Positions 51,898 through 60,660 of a stretch of 64,000 nt of DNA are shown in pieces (the first letter of the stretch is position 1; the number at the start of each line of letters is the position of its first letter). A program made the position numbers and the translations under genes. The stretch covers positions 1 through 64,000 of the forward strand of contig JALQCY010000009.1 of the NCBI GenBank assembly GCA_023241745.1. The letters are read 5' to 3'. The stretch comes from Isoptericola peretonis (GTDB lineage: Bacteria > Actinomycetota > Actinomycetes > Actinomycetales > Cellulomonadaceae). The notes under the pieces were generated by a model. It worked only from the letters and a program-made list of their open reading frames with translations, was not told where the DNA came from and did no database searches.

Positions 51898-52265
51898 CCC
51901 CGGCCCTGCGCCGGCGGCTCGGCGACCTCGTCCGCCCACACCTCCACGACCTCGTGGAGCAGGCCGTCGGGGCCGGCGGTCGCGAACGTCGCGACGTGGT
52001 AGACGTCGCCGCTCGCGCCGGTCGCGTCGCTCACTCGGGCGCGCAGCACGCCGCGGTCGCCCGCGTCCACGACGTCCTCGTGCTCGAACCTCCACGAGCC
52101 CGGGTAGTCGCGGTTGAGCGCCACGAAGGAGTCGCGGTCGAACGTCTCTCCGGTGTGCACGTAGCGGGCCCGGAAGTCCGGCGCGAGCAGGGCGGACAGC
52201 CCGTCCCAGTCCTGCGCGTCGATGCGGTCGGAGAACCTGAGCAGCAGCCGCGCGGCGGTGGTCAT
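51894..52265 (-). CDS. SnoaL-like NTF2-fold protein
   Basis: A 123-residue protein of the SnoaL/NTF2 superfamily (LLRFSDRIDAQDWDGLSALL, RYVHTGETFDRDSFVALNRD, GDVYHVATFA). Small conical pockets of this fold bind ligands or catalyse isomerisation; function unknown. ATG start with CATGCT 7 nt upstream, possibly leaderless. It is divergent from purD and overlaps the 3' end of the convergent solute-binding-like gene by 4 bp. Confidence 0.8.
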   Translation of the reverse strand: MTTAARLLLRFSDRIDAQDWDGLSALLAPDFRARYVHTGETFDRDSFVALNRDYPGSWRFEHEDVVDAGDRGVLRARVSDATGASGDVYHVATFATAGPDGLLHEVVEVWADEVAEPPAQGRG

Positions 52266-52326
52266 GCGGTCCAGCATGGCGGTCGCCACCGACGCCGGGC
52301 GGCGCGGCCTCCTACACTGGTCGCCC

Positions 52327-53610
52327 GTGAAGATCCTCGTCGTCGGGACCGGTGCCCGCGAGCACGCCATCGTCCACGCCCTCGCCTCCGAGGAGCCGGC
52401 TCACGAGCTGCACGCCGCTCCCGGCAACCCGGGCATGGCCGCGCAGGCAGCGCTGCACCCGGTGGACGCGAACGACGGCCGCGCCGTCGCCGCCCTCGCC
52501 CGGACCCTCGACGTCGACCTGGTCGTCGTGGGGCCCGAGGCCCCGCTGGTGGCCGGCGTGGCCGACGCCGTGCGCGAGGCCGGGATCGCCTGCTTCGGCC
52601 CGTCCGGCGAGGCGGCCCGACTGGAGGGCTCCAAGGCGTTCGCCAAGGACGTCATGGCCGCCGCCAACGTCCCGACCGCGATGGCGCACGTGTGCACCAC
52701 CGTCGAGCAGGTCGCCGACGCGCTCGACGCGTTCGGCGCCCCGTACGTCGTCAAGGACGACGGCCTCGCCGCCGGCAAGGGCGTCGTCGTGACGTCCGAC
52801 CGGGACGCCGCACTCGCCCACGCCCGCGAGGCGCTCGAGGCGCGCGGCGACGACGGACGCGTGGTGGTCGAGGAGTACCTCGACGGCCCCGAGGTGTCGC
52901 TGTTCTGCCTGTGCGACGGCGCCACGGTGGTGCCGATGGTGCCCGCTCAGGACTTCAAGCGCGTGGGCGACGACGACGCCGGCCCCAACACGGGCGGCAT
53001 GGGCGCCTACACGCCGCTCGACTGGGCGCCGTCGGACCTGGTGACCGAGGTGGTCGACCGGATCGCCCAGCCCACCGTGGACGAGATGGCCCGCCGCGGC
53101 ACCCCGTTCTCCGGCGTGCTGTACGTGGGGCTGGCGCTGACCAGCCGCGGCACCCGCGTGGTCGAGTTCAACGCCCGCTTCGGCGACCCCGAGATCCAGG
53201 CCGTGCTCGCGCGGCTGCGCACCCCGCTGTCGGGCGTGCTGCTCGCGTCGGCCACCGGCCGCCTGGACGGCATCGAGCCGCTGCGCTGGTCGGACGACGC
53301 CGTGGTCAACGTGGTCGTCGCCTCCCAGGGCTACCCGGAGTCGCCGCGCAAGGGTGACCCGATCACCGGCATCGAGGACGCCGGGGCGCTGGACGACGTG
53401 CACGTGCTGCACGCCGGCACCGCGCTGGCCGACGACGGCGCCCTGGTCTCCGCGGGTGGGCGCGTGCTGTCCGTCGTGGGCCGCGGCGCGGACCTCGCCG
53501 CCGCCCGCGCCGCGTCGTACGCCGGCGTCGCCCGCATCGCGCTGGACGGTTCGCACCACCGCAGCGACATCGCGCTGAAGGCCGAGCGCGGCGAGGTCGC
53601 CGTCCCCTGA
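52327..53610 (+). CDS. purD: Phosphoribosylamine--glycine ligase
   Basis: A 427-residue ATP-grasp ligase of purine synthesis (GARS). It opens with ILVVGTGAREHAI, followed by GPEAPLVAGVADAV, YVVKDDGLAAGKGVVV, GPNTGGMGAYTP and RFGDPEIQAVL, the family signatures of the ATP-grasp and ligand sites. GTG start with TACACT 8 nt upstream (leaderless). purC follows after 107 bp that contain an imperfect palindrome. Confidence 0.97.
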   Translation: MKILVVGTGAREHAIVHALASEEPAHELHAAPGNPGMAAQAALHPVDANDGRAVAALARTLDVDLVVVGPEAPLVAGVADAVREAGIACFGPSGEAARLEGSKAFAKDVMAAANVPTAMAHVCTTVEQVADALDAFGAPYVVKDDGLAAGKGVVVTSDRDAALAHAREALEARGDDGRVVVEEYLDGPEVSLFCLCDGATVVPMVPAQDFKRVGDDDAGPNTGGMGAYTPLDWAPSDLVTEVVDRIAQPTVDEMARRGTPFSGVLYVGLALTSRGTRVVEFNARFGDPEIQAVLARLRTPLSGVLLASATGRLDGIEPLRWSDDAVVNVVVASQGYPESPRKGDPITGIEDAGALDDVHVLHAGTALADDGALVSAGGRVLSVVGRGADLAAARAASYAGVARIALDGSHHRSDIALKAERGEVAVP

Positions 53611-53625
53611 GGCTCGGGTTCGGCA

Positions 53626-53682
53626 CGAGCGTCCCTGTCGGTCAGGGCTCAGGGACTGAATCCTGACCGGTGGAGACGCTCG
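53626..53682. repeat. Imperfect palindrome between purD and purC
   Basis: Arms 53627-53646 and 53662-53681 pair at both ends (GAGCGTC and CGGTCAGG) with an internal bulge and a 15-nt loop. A competing short stem GTCCCTG/CAGGGAC overlaps it. It may be a weak terminator or leader structure; it ends 36 nt before purC. Confidence 0.5.
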
Positions 53683-53717
53683 ACGGCGCCCGTCGAGGCG
53701 ATGAGAGACTGGGCGCC

Positions 53718-54689
53718 GTGACCGACACGCGCGACGCCGACCAGCCCGACGCCTTCGCCGGGGGACCGCTCGACCTGCCGGGATGGCGGCACGTCTACTC
53801 GGGCAAGGTCCGTGACCTGTACGAGCCGGATCTCCCGACCCTGGGCGGCGTGCACCCGCTGGGCGACGTCGTCCTCGTCGTCGCGTCGGACCGCATCTCC
53901 GCGTACGACCACGTGCTGAGCACCCCCATCCCCGACAAGGGCGTGGTGCTCACCCAGCTCAGCCTGTGGTGGTTCGACCAGCTCGCGGACGTCGTCGACA
54001 ACCACGTGGTGTCCACCGAGGCGAGCGCCGAGCCCGGCGACGGCCTCGTGCCCGACGTCGTCGCCGGTCGCGCGATGATCTGCCGCCGGCTCGAGATGTT
54101 CCCCGTCGAGTGCGTGGCCCGCGGCTACCTCACCGGCTCCGGCCTGGCCGAGTACCGCGCGTCCGGCGAGGTCACGGGGATCCCGCTGCCGGCCGGGCTG
54201 GTCGACGGGTCCAGGCTCCCCGAGGCGATCTTCACGCCCGCCACCAAGGCCGAGGTGGGGGAGCACGACGAGAACGTGCCGTTCGAGGAGGTGGCGCGCC
54301 GGATCGGCGACGACGCCGCGGTGCGGCTGCGGGACCTCACGCTCGCCGTCTACTCCCGCGCGGAGCAGATCGCGCGCGAGCGCGGCGTGATCCTCGCGGA
54401 CACCAAGCTGGAGTTCGGGGTCGACCCGGCGACGGGGGCCACGGTGCTCGGCGACGAGGTGCTCACGCCGGACTCCTCGCGGTTCTGGCCGGCGGACGAG
54501 TGGGAGCCGGGCCGCTCCCAGCCGAGCTTCGACAAGCAGGTCGTGCGCGACTGGCTCACGTCCCCTGCCTCCGGCTGGGACCGTGCGTCCGACGTGCCGC
54601 CGCCCGCGCTGCCGGCCGAGGTCGTCGAGCGCACCCGCGACCGCTACCTCGAGGCGTACGAGCGGCTGACGGGGGAGCTCCTGAGCTGA
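53718..54689 (+). CDS. purC: SAICAR synthetase
   Basis: A 323-residue ligase joining aspartate to CAIR in purine synthesis. Signatures: YSGKVRDLYEPD, VVASDRISAYDHVL, CRRLEMFPVECVARGYLTGS and LADTKLEFG. The length is that of the eukaryote-like long form common in actinobacteria. GTG start with GAGACT 7 nt upstream; no Shine-Dalgarno, probably leaderless. The convergent neighbour is a Septum_form-like protein. Confidence 0.97.
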   Translation: MTDTRDADQPDAFAGGPLDLPGWRHVYSGKVRDLYEPDLPTLGGVHPLGDVVLVVASDRISAYDHVLSTPIPDKGVVLTQLSLWWFDQLADVVDNHVVSTEASAEPGDGLVPDVVAGRAMICRRLEMFPVECVARGYLTGSGLAEYRASGEVTGIPLPAGLVDGSRLPEAIFTPATKAEVGEHDENVPFEEVARRIGDDAAVRLRDLTLAVYSRAEQIARERGVILADTKLEFGVDPATGATVLGDEVLTPDSSRFWPADEWEPGRSQPSFDKQVVRDWLTSPASGWDRASDVPPPALPAEVVERTRDRYLEAYERLTGELLS

Positions 54690-54717
54690 GGCGCCCCCGC
54701 CGCCGTGGGACGTCCGG

Positions 54718-55533
54718 TCAGAGCCCGCTGTCCGCGACGCTGCCCGTGAGGGGCGAGAGGTCGGCGTGCTCCGCCCAGCACGAGATCTGGCGGTCGCCGA
54801 TCAGCCACGAGCGGGCGGTCGGGTAGAAGTAGCCCATGCTCAGGGTGGACGAGTCGTACTCGGTGCCGACGTACTCGGCGAACGCGTCGTAGCAGAACTC
54901 CTCCGCCCTCGTCTCGACCTCCGCGAGGCCGGGGTACGAGGCCTCGGTCAGCTCACGCACCCCCACGACCTCGGCGTCGTGCGGGTCGGCGCAGTCGAGG
55001 TGCTCGACGTTCCGCACGTCGGTGAGGTCCTCGGGGACGGCGATGCAGTCGCTGATCTCCAGCGTCATGCCGGCCCCGGCGCGGGCTTCCTCGGCGCCCT
55101 CGGCGAAGCCCTCCCGGAACTCGTCGCTGCTGGCGGCGAACGCGACGAGAAGGATCACGAGGGTCCAGGCGATCGTGCTCAGCGCGCCGAGCACGATGCC
55201 CGCGATCGCCATGCCGCGGCCCGACCGGGCCGGGTCGTTGGTCCGCACGACGCCGGCGATCCCGAGGCCCAGGGGGATCAGCGCGAGCCCGAGCACCCCC
55301 GTGACGAGAGCCGCGACCGACATGCCGTCGGTCCTGCGGGGCGGCGCGTACCCGTAGCCGGGCTGGCCGGCGTAGGGCGGCTGCGGGGAATACGGGGCGT
55401 CCTGCGTGTACGGCGTCGGCGGCGCGGGCGGGACCTGCGGGCCGCCGGGCACCGCGCCGCTCGAGCCGGCGTCGGGCGCCGCGTAGGGGTCGGGGGTGCT
55501 GTCGCCCGTGGGCGGAGGGGTGGGTGCGGACAT
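54718..55533 (-). CDS. DUF4190/Septum_form-like membrane protein
   Basis: A 271-residue protein. A Pro/Tyr/Ala-rich cytoplasmic N-terminus (1-68) is followed by two helices of the DUF4190 type (SVAALVTGVLGLALIPLGLG and GIVLGALSTIAWTLVILLVA) and an extracellular Septum_form-like domain with paired Cys (DCIAVPEDL, LDCADPHDAEVVG, FCYDAFAEYVG, ISCWAEH). It resembles the domain at 36793-37476. ATG start after GAGGAAGC. Its function is inferred only from family. Confidence 0.82.
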   Translation of the reverse strand: MSAPTPPPTGDSTPDPYAAPDAGSSGAVPGGPQVPPAPPTPYTQDAPYSPQPPYAGQPGYGYAPPRRTDGMSVAALVTGVLGLALIPLGLGIAGVVRTNDPARSGRGMAIAGIVLGALSTIAWTLVILLVAFAASSDEFREGFAEGAEEARAGAGMTLEISDCIAVPEDLTDVRNVEHLDCADPHDAEVVGVRELTEASYPGLAEVETRAEEFCYDAFAEYVGTEYDSSTLSMGYFYPTARSWLIGDRQISCWAEHADLSPLTGSVADSGL

Positions 55534-55629
55534 GCTTCCTCTGCGGGAGTGCGGTCGTGAGGTGGGGCGGGTCGTCGGCGTCGTCGTGCGACGGTGTCCC
55601 GCGGCGTCCGAAGGCTAGCGCGCCGAGGG

Positions 55630-55635
55630 TAGACT
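55630..55635 (+). promoter_or_regulatory. -10 element of the purS-purQ operon
   Basis: TAGACT lies 120 nt upstream of purS. The leader of about 112 nt is GC-rich and shows no riboswitch I recognise; the purS Shine-Dalgarno AAGGAG lies at 55744-55749. Confidence 0.45.
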
Positions 55636-55754
55636 CGTCGCGGAATCCCGCCGTCGTGCTCCCGCCCCCACGCGCGCGCCCCCGCGGCGCCGCCCGTGCC
55701 GGGATCCCGGAGCGGCGGCCGTCTGACTACCCGGTCACGATCCAAGGAGCACCC

Positions 55755-56042
55755 GTGGGACGCGTCGTCGTCGAGGTCATGCCGAAGCCCGAGATCCTGG
55801 ACCCCCAGGGGAAGGCCGTCGTCGGGGCGCTGCCCCGCCTCGGCTTCACCCAGTTCAGCGGGGTGCGCCAGGGCAAGCGGTTCGAGCTCGAGGTGGAAGG
55901 CGAGGTGACCGCCGAGGTGCTCGCCGCCGCCCAGGAGGCTGCCGTGACGCTGCTGTCGAACCCGGTCATCGAGGACGTCGTGCGCGTCGCGGACGCCGCG
56001 ACCGACGCCGCGGGGACGATCACCGCCGAGGGCGTGGCCTGA
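55755..56042 (+). CDS. purS: Phosphoribosylformylglycinamidine synthase subunit PurS
   Basis: A 95-residue small subunit of the PurLQS complex, which makes FGAM from FGAR. The family pattern VVVEVMPKPEILDPQGKAV and the later LGFTQFSGVRQGKRFELEV are clear. GTG start after AAGGAG. Its stop overlaps the purQ start by one base (TGATG). Confidence 0.96.
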   Translation: MGRVVVEVMPKPEILDPQGKAVVGALPRLGFTQFSGVRQGKRFELEVEGEVTAEVLAAAQEAAVTLLSNPVIEDVVRVADAATDAAGTITAEGVA

Positions 56043-56761
56043 TGACCGCCGGCACCCTCGACACCGCGCGGATCGGCGTCGTCACGTTCCCCGGCACCCT
56101 CGACGACCGTGACGCCGCGCGCGCCGTCCGGCTCGCGGGCGGCGAGCCCGTGTCGCTCTGGCACGCCGACGGCGACCTGCACGGCGTGGACGCCGTGGTC
56201 CTGCCCGGCGGGTTCTCGTACGGCGACTACCTGCGCGCCGGCGCCATCTCGCGGTTCGCCCCCGCGATGGACGCCGTCGTGGACGCCGCGAAGGGCGGGA
56301 TGCCGGTGCTCGGCATCTGCAACGGCTTCCAGGTGCTGACCGAGGCCCACCTGCTGCCCGGCTCGATGGTGAAGAACGACCACCTGCACTTCGTGTGCCG
56401 CGAGCAGGTGCTCGCGGTGGAGAACACGTCGACGGCGTGGACCAACCGGTACGCGCCCGGCCAGCGGATCACCATCCCGCTGAAGAACCAGGACGGCCAG
56501 TTCGTGGCCGACGACCGCACCCTCGACGAGCTCGAGGGCGAGGGGCGGGTCGTGTTCCGCTACCAGGGCTGGAACCCGAACGGCTCGCGTCGCGACATCG
56601 CGGGCATCTCCAACGCGCGCGGCAACGTGGTCGGCCTCATGCCGCACCCCGAGCACGCCGTCGAGGCCGGCTTCGGCCCGGACGGCGAGGACGGCCCTCG
56701 CTCCGGCACGGACGGGCTCGGCTTCTTCACGTCGGTCCTGGCCTCGCTCGTCCGGGCATGA
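56042..56761 (+). CDS. purQ: Phosphoribosylformylglycinamidine synthase glutaminase subunit PurQ
   Basis: A 239-residue class I glutaminase that supplies ammonia to PurL. The nucleophile Cys93 is in VLGICNGFQ; the His-Glu pair is in MPHPEHAVE; LPGGFSYGDYLRAGAI is the PurQ signature. ATG overlaps the purS stop; its own stop overlaps a GNAT gene instead of purL, which is not in the window. Confidence 0.97.
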   Translation: MTAGTLDTARIGVVTFPGTLDDRDAARAVRLAGGEPVSLWHADGDLHGVDAVVLPGGFSYGDYLRAGAISRFAPAMDAVVDAAKGGMPVLGICNGFQVLTEAHLLPGSMVKNDHLHFVCREQVLAVENTSTAWTNRYAPGQRITIPLKNQDGQFVADDRTLDELEGEGRVVFRYQGWNPNGSRRDIAGISNARGNVVGLMPHPEHAVEAGFGPDGEDGPRSGTDGLGFFTSVLASLVRA

Positions 56762-57282
56762 CCGCCACGACCACCTCGCACGCGACGGCTGGTCCCGAAG
56801 ACCTGGTGGTCGACGTCGTCGCCTGGGACGACGCGGACGCCGCCGGGCTGCGCGCCGAGCAGGAGGCCGAGACGGCGGTCCGCTACGGCGGCCCCGACGA
56901 CGCCCCCGCGATCGATCCGCGCTCGATCGTGGTCACCCTCGTCGCGCGCGTGGGCGGACGCCCGGTCGGCACGGCCGCGGTGCGCGACGTGTCCGGCACC
57001 GACGACCGGCGTGGCCGCGGCACCACCCACCCGGCCGCGACGGGCGAGGTCAAGCGTGTGTACGTGCACCCCGACGCCCGCGGGCGGGGCGTCGCCAAGA
57101 GGCTGATGGCCGAGCTGGAGCGGTCCGCGCGCAGCGTCGGGTTCCGCCGCTTCGTGCTCGAGACGGGCACCGCGCAGCCCGAGGCGATGGGCCTGTACGA
57201 GTCGATCGGCTACGAGCCGGTCGAGAAGTTCGGCGACCACGCGGCCTTCGAGGAGCAGCGCTGCTACGGCAAGCGCCTCTGA
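56758..57282 (+). CDS. GNAT-family N-acetyltransferase
   Basis: A 174-residue acetyltransferase. Motif A (acetyl-CoA loop) is VKRVYVHPDARGRGVAKRLM; motif B contains FVLETGTAQPEAMGLYESIG. The N-terminus with RAEQEAETAVRYGG resembles a common actinobacterial subgroup. The substrate is unknown. The ATG overlaps the purQ stop by 4 bp, so it is translated with purine genes. A palindrome follows and the next gene converges. Confidence 0.88.
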   Translation: MTATTTSHATAGPEDLVVDVVAWDDADAAGLRAEQEAETAVRYGGPDDAPAIDPRSIVVTLVARVGGRPVGTAAVRDVSGTDDRRGRGTTHPAATGEVKRVYVHPDARGRGVAKRLMAELERSARSVGFRRFVLETGTAQPEAMGLYESIGYEPVEKFGDHAAFEEQRCYGKRL

Positions 57283-57283
57283 C

Positions 57284-57331
57284 CCTGCCTGGTCGACGGG
57301 CTCAGCTCGAGGCGCCCGCCGACCAGGCAGG
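57284..57331. terminator. Two-way terminator between GNAT and VOC genes
   Basis: Arms 57284-57301 and 57314-57331 pair at 17 of 18 positions with a 12-nt loop. The right arm lies inside the C-terminal codons of the convergent VOC gene (stop at 57302). It begins 2 bp after the GNAT stop. There is no T-run. Confidence 0.7.
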
Positions 57332-57688
57332 CAGCTGCTGCAGGGTCCAGGAGTTGCCGTCCGGGTCGGCGAACGTGACGAAGCGGCCCCACGGCTGCTC
57401 GTCCACCCCCTGAGCCTCGACGCCGGCGTCGCTGAGCTGCGCCAGCGCCGCGTCGGCGTCGGCCACCACCACCTGGATCGTGTCCTGCTGGCCGGGCTGC
57501 AGGTTGCCGCCGATGCCGGTGCCGAACGCGATGGAGCACGCGGAACCGGGCGGCGTCATCTGCACGAACCGCAGCTCGTCGTTCACCTGCTGGTCGTGGT
57601 CGGGGTGGAAGCCGACCCGCTCGTAGAACTCCTTCGCCCGGTCCACGTCGCTGACGGGCACGTGGATCAGCTCGATCTTCCAGTCCAT
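57302..57688 (-). CDS. VOC-family glyoxalase-like protein
   Basis: A 128-residue VOC protein (IELIHVPVSDVDRAKEFYER, FVTFADPDGNSWTLQQLP). Metal-site candidates His9 and the acidic residues of FADPDGN are present, as in glyoxalase/bleomycin-resistance proteins. The ATG follows a GGAGC Shine-Dalgarno. It is read in the same direction as a luciferase-like gene 38 bp upstream. Substrate unknown. Confidence 0.88.
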   Translation of the reverse strand: MDWKIELIHVPVSDVDRAKEFYERVGFHPDHDQQVNDELRFVQMTPPGSACSIAFGTGIGGNLQPGQQDTIQVVVADADAALAQLSDAGVEAQGVDEQPWGRFVTFADPDGNSWTLQQLPAWSAGASS

Positions 57689-57726
57689 GGTCTGCTCCTC
57701 GGTGTCTTGCGTGGTTCATGCCGGTG

Positions 57727-58638
57727 TCATGCCTGGTCGAGCAGCGGCCGCACCTCCCTGCCGAGGAGCTCGACGAAGCCGGCCAGGTCGGGCTCGTCGA
57801 CGGTGGGCTGCACCGCGACGGCGGAGGCTCCGGCGGCGGCCAGCCGCAGGACGCCGTCCGCGAGGGTGCGCGCGTCGCCGGCCGCGCCGATGCCGCGGCC
57901 CGGCTGGGCGCCCCACAGGGGGAGCTCGGCGTCGAGGCGGTCCTGCGCGCCGGGGCCGGTCGCCGCGATGAGCGTGGCGTACACGTCCGGGACAGGGCGG
58001 CCGGCGGCGAGGGCCGCGTCCGTGGCCGCGTCGGCGGCGGCGCGCACCTCGTCGGTGGTGCGCCCGTTCGCGAGGACCAGTCCGTCGCCCAGCTCGCCCG
58101 CGAGCGCGACCGAGCGCGGCCCGACGCCGCCGAGCACGAGCGGGACGTCGGGCGCCGGCCAGTCCAGGCGCACCCGGTCGAGCGTCACGTAGCGGCCGGA
58201 CGTCGTCACCTCGTCGCCGGCGAGCAGGCGCCGAAGGGCCTCGGTGTGCTCGCGCAGCAGCGCCAGCGGGGAGTCCACACGCACGCCGGCCTGCCCCATC
58301 CACTCCTGCACGCCGTGCCCGACGGCAGGCACGAACCGGCCCGGGAACATCCGCCCGAGGGTGGCGACCTCCATGGCCGTCAGCGCGGTGCTGCGCAGGG
58401 GCGCCGGCATGAGCCCGATCCCCACGTGGATCCGCTCGGTCCACGCGAGCGCCGCCGCGGCCGACGCCACGCCGCTCTGCTTGAAGCAGTCCTCCCACAC
58501 CCACAGGTCGTCCAGGCCCGCGGCCTCGACCGCGATGGCGAGGGAGCGCAGGGACTCGGGGGGCGTCGTGGGCACGAACGCGACACCGAGGCGGACCGCG
58601 GGGCGGGCATCCGGGAGCGGGGCGGGGGTGACCGTCAT
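57727..58638 (-). CDS. LLM-class flavin/F420-dependent oxidoreductase
   Basis: A 303-residue TIM-barrel oxidoreductase of the luciferase-like superfamily, with the features LGVAFVPTTPPESLRSLAIA, LDDLWVWEDCF and VGPRSVALAGELGDGLVLAN, which suit the F420-dependent branch. The start is ATG at 58638, with CACGAT 6 nt upstream, so probably leaderless; the GTG one codon before is in that spacer. Substrate unknown. Confidence 0.87.
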   Translation of the reverse strand: MTVTPAPLPDARPAVRLGVAFVPTTPPESLRSLAIAVEAAGLDDLWVWEDCFKQSGVASAAAALAWTERIHVGIGLMPAPLRSTALTAMEVATLGRMFPGRFVPAVGHGVQEWMGQAGVRVDSPLALLREHTEALRRLLAGDEVTTSGRYVTLDRVRLDWPAPDVPLVLGGVGPRSVALAGELGDGLVLANGRTTDEVRAAADAATDAALAAGRPVPDVYATLIAATGPGAQDRLDAELPLWGAQPGRGIGAAGDARTLADGVLRLAAAGASAVAVQPTVDEPDLAGFVELLGREVRPLLDQA

Positions 58639-58677
58639 CACGCCATCGTGCCGCGACCCACCGACATCCGCCGCCGG

Positions 58678-59436
58678 TCAGGCGGACGTCTCGCGAAGGT
58701 ACGCGAGCTGCGCCACCACCGACTGTCGCGCGGCGCCGCGCACGGACGGGTCGACGTCGGCATACACGTGCGCGACGACGGAGTCCGCGTCCGCGCCCGG
58801 GCCCAGCGCGACGAGCGCGTCCCGCACCTGGGCCAGGCGTTCCAGCCGGTGGGCACGGTAGGCGCGCACGGCGTCACCGAGGTCGTCGAGGCCCGGGCCG
58901 TGGGCGGGCAGTCCTGGCCGGCCGTCGCCCACGCGTTCCAGGGCGTCGAGGCTGGCGAGGTAGTCGCGCAGGGACCCGTCCGGCTCGGCGATCACCGTGG
59001 TGCCGCGGCCCAGCACCGTGTCGCCCGTGAGGACGACGGGCTCCTCGCCGGGCGCCGCGACGAGGAAGGACACCGAGTCGGCCGTGTGACCCGGGGTGGC
59101 GAGCACGTCGATCCGCACACCCGCGGCGTCGATGCGCTCGCCGTCGCGCAGGGGTTCGCCGCCGTGGCAGTGCGCGGGGTCGGCGGCGCGGACCGGGGCG
59201 CCGGTGAGCTTGCGCAGCCGCGGAGAACCCGCCGTGTGGTCGGCGTGCCGGTGGGTGATCAGCACGAGCTCCACCCGTCCTGCCTCGGCGAGCGTCGCCA
59301 GGTGTGTCTCGTGGTCGGGGCCCGGGTCCACGACGACGGTCGACGGCGAGCCCGGCGCCCTCAGCACGTACGAGCGTGTGCCGTCCAGCGTCATCGGGCC
59401 GGGGTTGTCCGCGCGGACGACGGTGACGTGGGGCAT
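58678..59436 (-). CDS. Metallo-beta-lactamase-fold hydrolase (LACTB2-like)
   Basis: A 252-residue binuclear zinc hydrolase. Zinc ligands lie in THRHADHTAG (His62, His64, Asp66, His67), TPGHTADS and LTGDTVLG, and a C-terminal helical part contains LPAHGPG and HRLERLAQVRDAL, as in LACTB2-type RNases or thioesterases. It starts at ATG and lies between two luciferase-like oxidoreductases on the same strand. The substrate is not known; antibiotic hydrolysis is not implied. Confidence 0.9.
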   Translation of the reverse strand: MPHVTVVRADNPGPMTLDGTRSYVLRAPGSPSTVVVDPGPDHETHLATLAEAGRVELVLITHRHADHTAGSPRLRKLTGAPVRAADPAHCHGGEPLRDGERIDAAGVRIDVLATPGHTADSVSFLVAAPGEEPVVLTGDTVLGRGTTVIAEPDGSLRDYLASLDALERVGDGRPGLPAHGPGLDDLGDAVRAYRAHRLERLAQVRDALVALGPGADADSVVAHVYADVDPSVRGAARQSVVAQLAYLRETSA

Positions 59437-59472
59437 GCGGGGCTCGCTCTCGATCCGAGGTGACAGGGGGCG

Positions 59473-60546
59473 TCAGGCGGCGAGCGCCTCGGCCAGCAGC
59501 TCCAGCGTGCGGACACGACCGGGGGTGGCGTCCAGCGGCTCGGACTCGTAGGAGCCGGCGACGGGCACGACCATGACCTCGTCCACGCCGTGCCGGGCGG
59601 CGAGGTCGCGCAGCTGCGCGGCGGCCTGGTGCGGCTCCCCGACCACCCAGCGCGAGCGCATGTCCGCGACGATCTGCTCGGCCATCGGGTCCAGCGGCTC
59701 GGCAGCGGCCTGCTCGACCGTCTCCGCGCGACCCATCGGCTTGCCCGTGCGCAGCCGCGCCATCGAACACAGCTGCGGCAGCGCGCGCTCGTGCGCCTCG
59801 ACGGCGGTGGGCGCGACGACGACGTTCGCGGTGAGGAACGTCTGCGGCTCGGGGTGGGCGGGGCTGGGCCGGTACCCGTCGCGGTACAGGGCGAGCACCT
59901 GGTCGATGCCCGCGCCGGAGAAGTGGTTCGCGAAGACGTACGGCAGCCCCAGCTCGGCGGCGAGGCGCGCGGAGTAGTCGCTGGAGCCCAGCAGCCACAC
60001 CGTGGGGGTGCCGTCGGCGGCGGGGGTGGCGTGCACGTCGTAGAGGTTCCCGTCGCCGAGGCGCAGCGACGCCCCGTCGGGGCTCATGAGGGCCAGGATG
60101 TCGCGCACGTGCTGGGGGAACCGCTCGACGTCCGACGTCGGTCCGGACTGGCGCAGCAGCGCCGTGACGACCGGGTCGGAGCCGGGCGCGCGGCCGATGC
60201 CCAGGTCGACGCGGCCGGGGGCGAGGGCCTCGAGCGCGGCGAACTGCTCCGCCACCACGAGCGGTGCGTGGTTGGGGAGCATGACGCCGCCCGAGCCCAC
60301 GCGGATCCGCTCCGTGACCGCGGCGGCCGCCGCGATCATCACGGGCGGCGTCGACGCCGCCACCGCGGGCATGTTGTGGTGCTCCGCGAACCAGTACCGC
60401 TCGAAGCCCAGCTCGTCCGCCCGGCGCGCCAGCGCCAGCGAGGCGGCCAGCGCCTGGGGGCTGGACTGTCCCGTGCGGACCGGGACGAGGTCCAGCACGG
60501 ACAGGCGGGGGGCGGTGGGCGCGGGGGTGGAGCCGTCGGAGTTCAT
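59473..60546 (-). CDS. LLM-class flavin-dependent oxidoreductase (MsnO8/YhbW-like)
   Basis: A 357-residue bacterial-luciferase-like monooxygenase. Motifs include LSVLDLVPVRTGQS, FERYWFAEHHNMPAVAAS, RVDLGIGRAPGSDP and LGSSDYSARLAAELGLPYVF, typical of the FMN-using MsnO8 group. ATG at 60546 is used; TTG four codons upstream would extend it. A long palindrome separates it from recD on the same strand. Substrate unknown. Confidence 0.9.
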   Translation of the reverse strand: MNSDGSTPAPTAPRLSVLDLVPVRTGQSSPQALAASLALARRADELGFERYWFAEHHNMPAVAASTPPVMIAAAAAVTERIRVGSGGVMLPNHAPLVVAEQFAALEALAPGRVDLGIGRAPGSDPVVTALLRQSGPTSDVERFPQHVRDILALMSPDGASLRLGDGNLYDVHATPAADGTPTVWLLGSSDYSARLAAELGLPYVFANHFSGAGIDQVLALYRDGYRPSPAHPEPQTFLTANVVVAPTAVEAHERALPQLCSMARLRTGKPMGRAETVEQAAAEPLDPMAEQIVADMRSRWVVGEPHQAAAQLRDLAARHGVDEVMVVPVAGSYESEPLDATPGRVRTLELLAEALAA

Positions 60547-60588
60547 CGCCCAGGTCAACCCGCGCGGCCCCGGTACCTATTCCGTGAC

Positions 60589-60650
60589 GCTGTGGGCGCG
60601 ATTTCGGGGACTATCGGCACCCGAATAGTCCCCGAAATCGTGCTCACAGC
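60589..60650. repeat. Palindrome after recD (26-bp arms)
   Basis: Arms 60589-60614 and 60625-60650 pair along all 26 bases, two as G-T wobbles in the recD-sense transcript's complement, with a 10-nt loop. The core CGATTTCGGGGACTAT is less GC-rich than its surroundings. It starts 10 bp past the recD stop and ends 42 bp before the next gene's start. Probable terminator lacking a T-run. Confidence 0.75.
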
Positions 60651-60660
60651 ATCGAAGGGG

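Noticed and set aside
58678..59436. Beta-lactamase
   Set aside because: Zinc motifs match the LACTB2-type cytoplasmic branch, with no signal peptide.
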